Positions 1-10,459 of a stretch of 64,000 nt of DNA are shown here, piece after piece. Below the pieces are notes generated by a model. It was given only the letters and a program-made list of their open reading frames with translations. It ran no database searches and was not told where the DNA came from. The DNA comes from Cristatella mucedo (Eukaryota > Bryozoa > Phylactolaemata > Cristatellidae): positions 5,644,501 through 5,708,500 of the forward strand of contig WPIO01000003.1 in assembly GCA_009760855.2 (NCBI GenBank), written 5' to 3'. A program made the translations under genes and the position numbers. Position 1 is the stretch's first letter. Each line of letters begins with the position of its first letter.

Positions 1-885
1 ACACGAAACTTTATCTCACTTAGTATGGCTTCGAGTCGTTTTATATTTAATAATACAGACCGGGCTAAATGTCATAAAATAAGAAGCAACCTAAGCATGC
101 AACAATAGCAATGGCCGAACCACCCAGAACACCAGAGCGCCAAGAGTCACCAAGGCCCACTGGTTGATTAGGAAGCACAGCAGCATGAATGTATAGGATG
201 CATTGTGCGAAATGAAGTGTCACGAGATGCAGATCTTCATGCTGCTAACACAAATGAATCACAATAAATATGCAAGCACGTGTGTAGCATCCAACGAAGT
301 AGAAAACGCTGTGCTGCCTTGTGTGGTTAATACACAAGCATGACATGAATGCTCGAACCACCTCCTGACATGGTCACGGTTTATGTAAGTTATGGTTACC
401 GAATTAGCACGGCGTCATACCGTTAGCCACAAAGAAGTGCAGGACGTGGCACATTCTAATTAAGAGAAAAATATATTGACCAGGGTACTCCTTCAGCAAC
501 ACTCGAGGCTTAAAATTTCTGATTTTGTGTGCTTGCGTGCATGCATAGCTATTGACCAGATATGTATTGGGAGTTGCGAAAGATACCAATGACCCGAGTC
601 GCAAAAAAATGCCCACTGCATTTTCTGACAAAGAAAGTCTTGGCAGATCTTAAATTGGTCCGAAACCGTGCCCAAGCACAGATTAACAACCTACCAATAT
701 TAGGAAGCAGCAATTGAGATTTCGAGCAACAGTTTAATTACATATGTATGTTTCATCGGTGTGCCAAACAAATGGGGACTTGAAAAATTTCCAAATATCC
801 ATAGTTAGTCCTTAATCAAGAAAACCCAGTCAAACAACTTTTGTCCAACACAGGTCACCATAGGCAGGCACTAGCGATAATAATG
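1..885. other. No gene recognised
   Basis: AT-rich sequence with only short open frames on either strand. I see no splice-supported exon, no RNA gene and no repeat that recurs elsewhere in the window. Confidence 0.5.
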
Positions 886-1890
886 TCTTTTGTATAGCAT
901 ACTATAATACCTATAGGAGTAAAGGTCGAAAACTACTGAGAAAATCAGTCAAACAATCGATGTTCTATGAAGGGTACCCTTCAAAATACAAACACGTTAG
1001 CAATGCACTCCGAATTTTGGATGATTTCCACATACAATTAGAGCATATAAATGATTATGAAAACTCGGTATATCCCGGATGTAAACCGGAGCAGACTTAT
1101 CTACAAATAAATTTTCTGAGCTATTCATCCTATGTATGTATGCGACTTGTTTCTAACTTGTTGAATCTTGGCAGGTCAAGGTACACGTTCGCAACTAGTT
1201 AAGGTATATGCTTGGAACTTCAGCTTACTTCCTTTAGTCGACCTTTTTCTCCTTCTAAATTCCATAGCTTGGCCAATACTTAACCAATCGCCGTGAAATT
1301 TAGAATATGAGTTGGGCTCTGGTTGAGCATCAAAAATCTAGTTAATTTTTGGTGTACGTTGGGTAATTAAACATGTAATAACGATGAATGAAGCAGAAAA
1401 TCATGTTTAATGATATCAGTACATGCAAAGTAACACTTACCCAACCCACATCAATGATGAACTCTATTATTGTTATACATACAGAGCCCAACACAATCAA
1501 AATTTTAGGCTGACCAGGGAATTATTTGCCAAATTGAATTTACAAAGAATCAAGAGAGACTGCACTGGAAGTGTGTTGAAAGTTGCAAGCTTGTACTTCA
1601 ACAAGTTCGAATATGTACCTCGATGTACCAAGATTCAATAAGTTGGGAAACGAATTGCATATGATGTCGAGATCGGTAGATCTCTTATTTGTAGATATCC
1701 CGGTTAGACATAGTTCTCATAATTATTGTTAATGCTTTCTTTTTACGTGGAAATCATCAAAACTTCGGAGTGTATTTCTAGTATTTTTGTCTTTTGAAGG
1801 CATCCTTAATAAAATATCGATTGCTTGACTAATTTTCTCAGCCGTTTTTTACCCTTATGCCATAGTCTCTATTCAGGCGCTTTACAACTC
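886..1890 (-). repeat. SINE1 3'-end remnant split by an inverted-repeat element
   Basis: The bases just left of the inverted-repeat element (ending near 900) read tttgtatagca. Those just right of it (from about 1866) read tctctattcaggcgctt. In the other minus-strand SINE1 copies these two strings are neighbours, separated only by the short hairpin segment. The simplest reading is that the inverted-repeat element inserted into a SINE1 tail and removed or replaced a few bases. The match is short on the left side, so this is only moderately supported. Confidence 0.4.
911..1865. repeat. Long inverted-repeat (foldback-like) element
   Basis: Two arms of roughly 430-455 bases (about 911-1366 and 1437-1865) are imperfect reverse complements with a loop of about 70 bases. 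Shared stretches along the arms include TGAGAAAAT followed by AGTCAA and CAATCGAT near the outer ends, CACTCCGAA then GATGATTTCCAC further in, AACTT then TTGAATCTTGG in the middle, and GTTGGGCTCTG then GTTGGGTAA next to the loop. A diverged copy of one arm occurs at 55515-55960, so this is a dispersed family. The arms encode no protein I recognise; an 80-codon frame at 960-1202 is not kept open in the partner arm. Class unknown: a non-autonomous DNA transposon of the foldback type, or two insertions head to head. Confidence 0.75.
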
Positions 1891-2099
1891 AAAGAAAAAA
1901 GGAAGAACAAAGAATGAATAACCAAGTCAATTAAAAAGCGCACGGTATTCTCATAAGGTAAGCACACAAATAGTACTTAACTATCATCGTTAGACAAGCG
2001 TGCAAAACACACAACAAGACACAAGGTCCCGGGTTAAGACCCGCTTAGTAACATGCACTCAATCAAGTTCAGGGGGAGGGGCTAAGCAAAAGCATGCTG

Positions 2100-2880
2100 C
2101 TCTTCTTTAGTCACGACATGCACAGTTTTGTAACACACAACCACATAACACCGGGGCAGAGCAAAGGCTGTACGTAACAGGCAAGTGTTTAGCTTCTCTT
2201 TGAATGTCGTCAAATCAGATGACATAATGCCTGCCCTAGTTAGGCCCAGGGGTAAGGTGCTCGACTTTGACGACCAGGGTCGTGGGCTTCTCGAATTTTT
2301 TGACATACACAAAGCAACTTGATAAAGATTAGAAGTTCTCTTAGGGAGCAACACAATGAGTTAGTCGGTAGTGAGTTCCAAGCTTGGGGAGTACAGTAAC
2401 TAAAGGCATGGGAACCATTGAATTGAAGTTAGTTGGGGGCACAGGTTAATCAACCAGTCAGAAGAGCAGGTGTGAAACAAGATGGGTGATGTGAACATTT
2501 AATTCAGATAGTTATGCCGGAGCAAGAGAATGGAGGGACCTAAAGGTGAGTGAAAAAACCTATAAGTCGATATGCTGCTTGATAAACAGCCAGAAAGAAT
2601 GTTAACCAGCGGTATATTGTGGCAGTTATGACTTGCATCCCAAATATGCCTAGCTGCCGGGTTTTGCACAAACTGTAAGCTTCTTATAGCACAAACTGTC
2701 AACTTCTTATTGCACAAGCAGGAAGATGCACAAATAACGAGTCACATAAATCTAATCGGGATGTCACGAATACATGAACCAGCTTGGCAATGGTATACTT
2801 ATCTACGAGGTGTACTTATCTAAGTGACCACACATTTTTGCAATGCTGAGTAGGTGAAATAAGGCAGACTTGACTGTGGA
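2100..2880 (-). mobile_element. LINE A fragment (diverged), interrupted by SINE1
   Basis: On the minus strand the sequence aligns with the C-terminal coding part and 3' region of LINE A. Remnants of the QNPAARHIWDASHNCH region (2640-2680) correspond to QNSAARLFCRERRSCH of the intact copy. The plus-strand text 'gtcaaatcagatgacat' parallels 'gtcaggtcaggggatgt'. The copy is full of stops and indels and carries a SINE1 insertion at about 2232-2352. It is an inactive relic. Confidence 0.65.
2232..2352 (+). mobile_element. SINE1 copy (diverged) inside LINE A fragment
   Basis: It shows the tRNA-like head (gttaggcccaggggtaaggtgctcg), a degraded B-box (gtcgtgggcttctcgaa) and the tail (agattagaagttctcttaggg...gcaacacaatgag) typical of the family. 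The flanks on both sides read as contiguous LINE A, which supports insertion. Confidence 0.6.
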
Positions 2881-2924
2881 GCAGAGATGTGCTCAAATAG
2901 TAATAAAAACTAAAAATATATATA

Positions 2925-3078
2925 ATTCATTTATATAGCACCATAAGAGAACTTAATCTCTATTCGGGCACTTTGCTTAACATATGCCACGGAGAGAACT
3001 TAATCTCTATTCGGGCACTTTGCTTAACATATGCCACGGAGATCGTGCCCACGATCTCAGCCAGGCCTTGGACAGGGC
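2925..3078 (-). mobile_element. SINE1 copy with internal 47-bp tandem duplication
   Basis: Minus-strand SINE1. From the right it reads a head remnant, a short B-box region, the hairpin tail and the terminal AATTCATTT-type end. The tail unit is perfectly duplicated (2946-2992 and 2993-3039). No other SINE1 copy in the window has this duplication. Confidence 0.7.
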
Positions 3079-3084
3079 GAGCAT

Positions 3085-3560
3085 TTCTTTCTGTAACTCA
3101 TTAATACCACATGGGCTACATGGATGTTAAGCAGGAGAGTTTTCTACAGTGCACCCTGAGCCTAAGCAGCTTTTGGTGGGCAGAAGGTACCCAACAGACT
3201 TCATTTCATGCAATACAGAGGGAGTGAGAAGCATAGCTGAGCCGTGATGGAATGGCACACTAGGTAAGGAGGTTGCTTTCGAATCCTGCAGTGGGCGATC
3301 TTTTATTGCCACTGCAAGCGGTGGTGATAGCCGTAAAGGCTCTTCTGTTGCTATAAAAAGGCTGTCGAATCAGATAGTATAGCTTAGTCAAGAGAGCAGT
3401 CGAGTAAATAGCATAGAATGGCAGCAAAGACAGCTGGAACGTATGTGCTACAGTCGACAGCAAAAAAGAAGATGGCTAGCACAGAAATTGAAGACATTGA
3501 GTTCCATCGTCTAGAACCTTCAGAGCAAATACTTCTGTAATGGCTCATTTGAAAAGGGAC
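3085..3560 (-). mobile_element. LINE B 3' fragment, interrupted by SINE2
   Basis: The sequence matches the 3' part of LINE B copies at 35275-36075 and 26910-27700: the 'ggagagttttctacagtgca' block, the 'gcagaaggtacccaacagacttcat' block and the 'agagcaaatacttctgt' block. A SINE2 copy at 3241-3375 splits it, with ATAGCT-like flanks on both sides that may be the target-site duplication. Non-functional relic. Confidence 0.6.
3241..3375 (+). mobile_element. SINE2 copy with deleted B-box
   Basis: It starts with gccgtgatgg...ggcacactaggtaagg (tRNA-like A-box region), then jumps from 'gctttc' to 'gaatcctgc'. The B-box stretch present in other copies is missing. It continues through the palindromic core (gccactgcaagcggtggtgat) and ends at ggctgtcgaatcag. 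Confidence 0.8.
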
Positions 3561-3632
3561 ACCCAGATTCCACGCACAGGCTACAGGGGATATGCTGTTC
3601 GAGACAATTCGGGAAAGTTATGCATTCTAGTA

Positions 3633-3735
3633 TGTAATAATAATAATAATAATATTATTAATAATGTACTTGATAAAGTGCCCTCAGAGAACTTAATCTC
3701 TTTCTAGGCGCTTTACATTTGCTGCAAAGGGAGTG
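3633..3735 (-). mobile_element. LINE A 3' end (hairpin plus TAA tail)
   Basis: The (TAA)n-type tail at 3638-3662 is followed by the inverse complement of the LINE A terminal hairpin and the 'tttgctgcaaa' element. It is only about 100 bases long: a severely 5'-truncated insertion. Confidence 0.75.
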
Positions 3736-3864
3736 TACCTTTATGACGTGAGAAATCCATTGCTTCGATGCACACAATCCGACATTTTAAGCCTTGAGCA
3801 TATTGCTAAAAAGTGCCTAGACAACTGGCAATGTTTAGCCCTACAGTAGATTCCTGGGCATAAA

Positions 3865-3972
3865 TGTAATTCAAATGTAATTCATTTGTCTAGCACCCCA
3901 AGAGAACTTAATCTCTATTCAGGCGCTTCACACAGGCCACGGGGCTTGAGCCCACGACCTTAGCCAGACCTT
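3865..3972 (-). mobile_element. SINE1 copy (5'-truncated)
   Basis: On the minus strand it reads ggtctggctaaggtcgtggg (B-box area), gcgcctgaatagagatt, the hairpin and the AATTACATT-type end. It lies directly against the tail of the LINE A copy at 3972-6295. Confidence 0.75.
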
Positions 3973-4207
3973 AATAATAATAATAATAATATTGTACTTG
4001 ATAAAGCGCCCTCAGAGAACTTAATCTCTTTCTAGGCGCTTTACATTTGCTGCAAAGTGATACGCAACAGAATAGTAAGTAAAATCATGCTTGAAAAACA
4101 AACAAAATGAATAACATGGTTAGGGGTTACATGCACTGGGTCAGCATGCAAATGTGGTTAGTGGCAGCATGCACAGTGTCAGCACGCATAAGCACATCGA
4201 GGACGAA

Positions 4208-6292
4208 TCACAAGGACCCACTAAATGCTGTCCTAAATAGGTGTGTTTTTAAGTTTCTTTTAAATGTGGTCAGGTCAGGGGATGTTCTGATGCAGGTCGG
4301 GAGGGAGTTCCAGGCTGTGGGAGCATACGAGCTAAATGCACGGTCTCCAAAGGATTTAAGGTTTGTACGAGGTATTTCTAGACTGTTGGATTCCGAAAAG
4401 CGAGTGGTACGATGCTTTGCCTGATGGGGTAGTATATCTGAAAGATAGGCTGGAGCCATAGAATGAAGAGACCTAAAAGTGAGCGACAAAACCTTGAAGT
4501 CAATCCGTTGCTTGACTGGTAACCAGTGCAGGTCGGCGAGAAGTGGAGTAATGTGGCAACTGCGACGCTCACGACAGAAGAGCCTAGCTGCAGAGTTTTG
4601 CACCAGCTGCAATCGCCTGATCGCACATGCTGGTAGGCCAGTAAGCAGTGAGTTGCAGAAGTCGAGACGAGATGTCACGAATGCATGGACCAACTTGGAC
4701 GTGGTATCCTTATCTAAACAAGCCCTAATTTTAGCAATGTTATGAAGCTGAAAATAGGCTGATTTGACTGTGGAGCTGATGTGGTCGTCTAACGAGAGGT
4801 CGCTTTGGAATATGACACTTAGATTTCGAGCTGATTCAACTGGAGATATGCTGGCAGAGCCAATTTTGAAAGTCAGCCTTTCCAATTTCTGAATAACACT
4901 AGGTTTGCCCATAACTAGTAAGTTAGTTTTATCATCGTTTAGTTTTAGAAAATTTGCTGCCATCCATGATCGGATGTCATCAATGCATGCAGCAAGTGAG
5001 TTGAGAGAATTTGAGGTGCTCGAAGGCTGGGAGGGATCAAAGCAAAGGTACAACTGAGTGTCATCCGCATAGAAGTGAAAGCCTAGATTGTGCTTGGCAA
5101 TCACATCAGCGAGAGGGAGAGTATAAACGGTGAAAAGGACCGGACCTAGCACAGAGCCCTGAGGTACTCCATATTTTAGAGGTACTTCAGATGATCTTTG
5201 TCCATTCACGTCAACACTCTGGAGTCTCCCACTGAGATAGGACCTGAACCACTGCAGAGCAGCGCCAGTGATGCCCAGGCGAGATGAGAGGCACTCTAGA
5301 AGTACTTTGTGATCGATGGTATCAAAAGCTGCCGAAAGATCGAGCAAAACAAGAAGAGACACTCTACCCATGTCTGCATTCCTAAGTAGGTCGTTGTATA
5401 CCCGAAGCAATGCTGACTCTGTGGAGTGATTAGCTCTAAAGCCAGACTGGAACTTACTAGCAAGGTGTGAGGTTTCGATATACGAGTTCAGCTGGTCTGC
5501 CACGACCCATTCCAGTGTCTTTGATAGGAATGGTAGAAGGGAGACTGGGCGGTAGTTGCTTAAGTTCTCTTGGTCTAGTGTAGCTTTCTTGAGAAGTGGC
5601 CTGACTACAGCTTTTTTGAAAGGTGCTGGGACCTGACCTGAGGCTAATGACATATTAATGATGTTGGTTATGCATGGCAGCAGCAGATCAATGCAACGTA
5701 GGAGCAGGACAGTGGGAATAGGGTCCAGTGGACTTGTTGTCTTCTTTGATTGAGATACAAGCTTTAGGACTAGATCACTAGTGACCTGTTTAAATGCAGA
5801 CATTGAGGCGCAGCCAGGAACCGAGGAACAGCATTCTAGTGGGAAGGTTGTCATCGCAGGGATGGATTCCCTGATCTTGTCTATCTTCTGCACAAAGAAT
5901 CGAGAGAAGCGATCGGCTAGATCATCACAAGGATCATCAGGTAAGGAGCTAACTCGGGAACGGTTGAGGAGATGGTTTATCGTCGACATCAGCATTTTTG
6001 GATTGTGCATCTGTGATTCAACAATGTTTCTATAGAAGCTAGACTTAGCCTTTGCTAGGATCGATTGGTACGACCTACAGTAGTCTTCATATGCCTGTCG
6101 ATGGACAGTTAGTCCGGATCTTTTGTATGCCTTTTCAAGCTTTCGTTTGGTGGTCGGGGCAAGCACCTTAACCGCTGGACCAAACCAGCTCGGCAACCCA
6201 AGTTCGCCTTGGTGCACAAGGGTGTTACGATGGTACAACAAAATCGCTTTCAAAAATTTAGACTGAGAATCATAAAATGGCTTCAGAAGCAA
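4208..6292 (-). CDS. LINE A reverse transcriptase ORF (694 codons, N-terminally truncated)
   Basis: Reverse transcriptase of a CR1/L2-like LINE; it copies element RNA onto nicked chromosomal DNA. Visible motifs are SNYRPVSLLPF (about residue 245), LLDLSAAFDTIDH (about 317-329, with the first catalytic Asp), YGVPQGSVLGP (about 374) and FHFYADDTQLY (about 406, with the YADD catalytic pair). These are followed by the thumb and a conserved tail with QNSAARL and LHWLPVKQRIDFK, ending FSGSL. The N-terminal endonuclease is missing, and residues 35-46 are encoded by a SINE1-head-like segment. The first ATG is probably not a native start. With no stop in about 2 kb, the copy is younger than its relatives. 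Confidence 0.9.
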   Translation of the reverse strand: MLLKPFYDSQSKFLKAILLYHRNTLVHQGELGLPSWFGPAVKVLAPTTKRKLEKAYKRSGLTVHRQAYEDYCRSYQSILAKAKSSFYRNIVESQMHNPKMLMSTINHLLNRSRVSSLPDDPCDDLADRFSRFFVQKIDKIRESIPAMTTFPLECCSSVPGCASMSAFKQVTSDLVLKLVSQSKKTTSPLDPIPTVLLLRCIDLLLPCITNIINMSLASGQVPAPFKKAVVRPLLKKATLDQENLSNYRPVSLLPFLSKTLEWVVADQLNSYIETSHLASKFQSGFRANHSTESALLRVYNDLLRNADMGRVSLLVLLDLSAAFDTIDHKVLLECLSSRLGITGAALQWFRSYLSGRLQSVDVNGQRSSEVPLKYGVPQGSVLGPVLFTVYTLPLADVIAKHNLGFHFYADDTQLYLCFDPSQPSSTSNSLNSLAACIDDIRSWMAANFLKLNDDKTNLLVMGKPSVIQKLERLTFKIGSASISPVESARNLSVIFQSDLSLDDHISSTVKSAYFQLHNIAKIRACLDKDTTSKLVHAFVTSRLDFCNSLLTGLPACAIRRLQLVQNSAARLFCRERRSCHITPLLADLHWLPVKQRIDFKVLSLTFRSLHSMAPAYLSDILPHQAKHRTTRFSESNSLEIPRTNLKSFGDRAFSSYAPTAWNSLPTCIRTSPDLTTFKRNLKTHLFRTAFSGSL
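6150..6191 (-). repeat. SINE1 tRNA-like head embedded in LINE A ORF
   Basis: The minus strand reads GAGCTGGTTTGGTCCAGCGG then TTAAGGTGCTTGCCCC. This matches the SINE1 head (GGTTTGGCCCAGTGGTTAAG and so on) in the same sense as the LINE. Downstream the sequence goes straight into LINE linker coding (AYKRSGLTVHRQ). It looks like a SINE-LINE junction, possibly from template switching. Confidence 0.55.
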
Positions 6293-6299
6293 GTAGAGG

Positions 6300-8230
<1,931 letters not shown>

Positions 8231-8234
8231 TCTA

Positions 8235-8990
8235 AAAAGCTACAAGGAATAAGTGGCCGTTGCGCTGGAGAATTTTCTCGTGAGCCAAACTTAAGCGGAT
8301 TCCAGTGTACGCGTAAGAACCAACGTGTATAGATGAGTCAATAGGACTGTCGTGGTGAGAACTCAAGAAGTAGGAGCCCATAACTGCTGGAAATGATGCG
8401 CCAGAGTCGGCAGCAGAGCAGCACATGCCACAGCGTAAGAATTGTGGAAGTGAGTATTTAGATCCGAAGAGCAAAAGCTTGCGTTCGCCAATTCGTGAAG
8501 TGAAAGAATGAAACGAATTTATTGCCCTGAGGACCTTGGCGCATGAGGAAGTTGGAGCTGGTGCAGCAGTTAAGCTGGGTAGGCGTGAGCCAATCCAGGG
8601 GTGAGGCGGTGTAAGAATTGTGCTCTGCGTATCCGTTGATCGACCGGGAACTATCAGCGCCCCTCTAGGGTCACCCAAAGCATGTATAGTTAGAGGAGAA
8701 TAATACAGAAAAGTTGGTTAACAAATCCGGGAAATTCAACAGAATTTCCTCTAGTAAAGAAGATATTCGATTGAATTTCTTGGATTTTTTAATCAACCTT
8801 TCTGTAATACTCTTCTCTGACTCTAAATGCCTTATTGCTTTTTTAGGTAACCCGGCCACAACTGGATTACAGTTGGCCAATGCAGACACAAGCGCAAGCG
8901 CGGAGCTAATTGGACCTTAAGCCAGCCACCGGGATAAGTAATTCCTAATCCTGGACAGGCATCGGATACAATGACTAGCAGGCTTCGCCT
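8235..8990 (-). mobile_element. LINE B fragment containing an inverted duplication
   Basis: Blocks match LINE B copies at 35.3-36.0 kb: tggaagtgagt...gagcaaaagctt, catgaggaagttggagctggtgcagcag and cgttgatcgaccgggaa. Beyond a palindromic segment come the AGLPKKAIR-encoding block (minus, 8830-8875) and ttcctaatcctggacagg. Heavily mutated, no intact ORF. Confidence 0.65.
8692..8818. repeat. Palindromic inverted duplication (60-bp arms) in LINE B
   Basis: Arms 8692-8751 and 8759-8818 are reverse complements at roughly 80% by eye, separated by 7 bases. The right arm on the minus strand encodes ERLIKKSKKFNRISSLLEE, which parallels ARLVYKSQRFDHVSPLLKE of the LINE B reverse transcriptase tail. The right arm is therefore native LINE sequence and the left arm is an inverted copy of it. 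Confidence 0.7.
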
Positions 8991-9199
8991 GAGATCTTCT
9001 GAATGCAGCCTTTAAACGGCCAGCAGCCATCATAAAGAGGACACCTACATCGTACTCCCGCCCTGCCCTTATTTCCCATACTGAGTCATGCGGAAGAAGA
9101 GCGAGAAGGCTTATCGCTATACCCAGCGAGCTCCTCAGAGTAAGTTGAACGTTGTTAAAGAGGCTATTCAAAGTAACAGTTACTACTAGCAAGGCTAAT

Positions 9200-9868
9200 T
9201 CTCTAAGGAGAAGAATGTCATTCGAACACTAGGTTAGTATTTTTTCAAACCCCTGGCTTTCGCCTAAAAATTTGCTGAGATGATCTGTAAGAATAGCGAC
9301 ACTTGAGTTAAAGCCATTATCCAAGACATCAGGACCGAAGTCTGTCGGAAGTGATAATTAAGGGTATACTACGACGGACTAAGAGTCGTTTGGGATCCAT
9401 GCCGGCCATGGTTATGCTGCCATGAATGGCCCTTAATTGCTCGAGAAGTACAAATCTAGCGATACTTTTCAGACAACCTGGCGTTGCACAGGGGGTATGC
9501 GGCTAACAGAAATAGCTTCGCATGCAACTAGAAGGCATCGCTAGGTCGCGTTACTTTTCGATATTCTCTGGCTTACCAGGTGAGCGCTGACTGCTCAGAG
9601 GTCAATGTATCAATGTATCATTTGTGGCATAGCTTAACATCAAAAGTGTGCGTGTGCATATAGCTTGTGCTGGCGCTAAAATTCTCATTATCGCAGAAAT
9701 TCCTAAAGGGCTCGGTCGCTTGCGGTCCGGCTGTTCGGGAAGGCTGCAATAACAAAAATCCAATAAATGCCCCCTTTAAATGAGTACCCCTTCAGTAAAG
9801 TAAAGCGTTATAGAGCTGATCAAAATTACTTGCTTTAGAGACTACCAGAATGACCTCCTTAGTCATCT
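9200..9868. other. No feature seen
   Basis: Short frames only and no repeat similarity I can recognise within the window. Confidence 0.4.
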
Positions 9869-9869
9869 G

Positions 9870-10455
9870 ATTTGACTTTTAAGATTTTATGTGGGGCTCG
9901 CAGGTCGAATCGTACGCTTGCACCAGCTTACCTCTCCGACCTCTTCGCACCTGTGTGCTCTCGTACCACCCACTCCTCGACTTCCGGTCGTCTCGTCATT
10001 CCTCGCACTAAATTGAAATCTTATGGTGATCGGACCTTCAGTTCGTATGCACCGAAAGTCTAGAGTCCGCTTCCTGCTTCGGTCACTACCTGCAATGACC
10101 TTTCAACTTTTAAGTCTCAGCTTAAGACGCGCATGTTCCGGTCAGCTTTCCCTTTGGCCCAGTGAACTTTTCTTTTTGTTATCGGGTGCTTTACGTGCAA
10201 ATCTGTCTATGATTAAGTGGATATTTACTTGCCGTAGGCCATCTTAACCGATTGCCCCAGGTGTCTTATCGAGTGCTTTAGCCCGTTGGCCAAACCACAA
10301 CGATTGCTTTTGCATGCTCAACCAAGCACGATACGATCTTGCAATGAACTTTTAGTTATTTGCTCTCTTGCAGTGAATTGTAAAGCGGCCGTATAGGGCT
10401 TTAGTTCACATACAATGCCATGCAAAACTTATTTTGTTATTATTATTATATTTAC
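9870..10455 (+). mobile_element. LINE A-related 3' fragment
   Basis: The plus strand encodes remnants of the RT C-terminus: LAPAYLSDLFAPV, VIPRTKLKSYGDRTFSSYAP, then LSTFKSQLKTRMFRSAF in a shifted frame. This parallels MAPAYLSDILPHQ and IPRTNLKSFGDRAFSSYAP of the intact LINE A. A diverged 3' UTR follows, with gtaaagcgg...gggcttta and a (TTA)n tail near 10436-10452. The same subfamily occurs at 21850-22260 on the minus strand. Confidence 0.7.
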
Positions 10456-10459
10456 ATTA

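Larger units (their letters stand above)
3972..6295 (-). mobile_element. LINE A, 5'-truncated copy with intact reverse transcriptase ORF
   Basis: A non-LTR retrotransposon of CR1/L2-like type. It runs from about 6295 (5') to the (TAA)n tail at 3972-3991 (3'). It contains part of the linker, the full reverse transcriptase, the C-terminal domain and a 3' UTR with a stem-loop. The apurinic endonuclease region expected upstream is absent, so this copy cannot mobilise on its own even though its RT frame is open. It is the best reference copy for the many LINE A fragments in the window. Confidence 0.9.

Noticed and set aside
8692-8818. Foldback MITE
   Set aside because: One arm encodes the LINE B RT tail, so the palindrome is a local inverted duplication, not an independent element.
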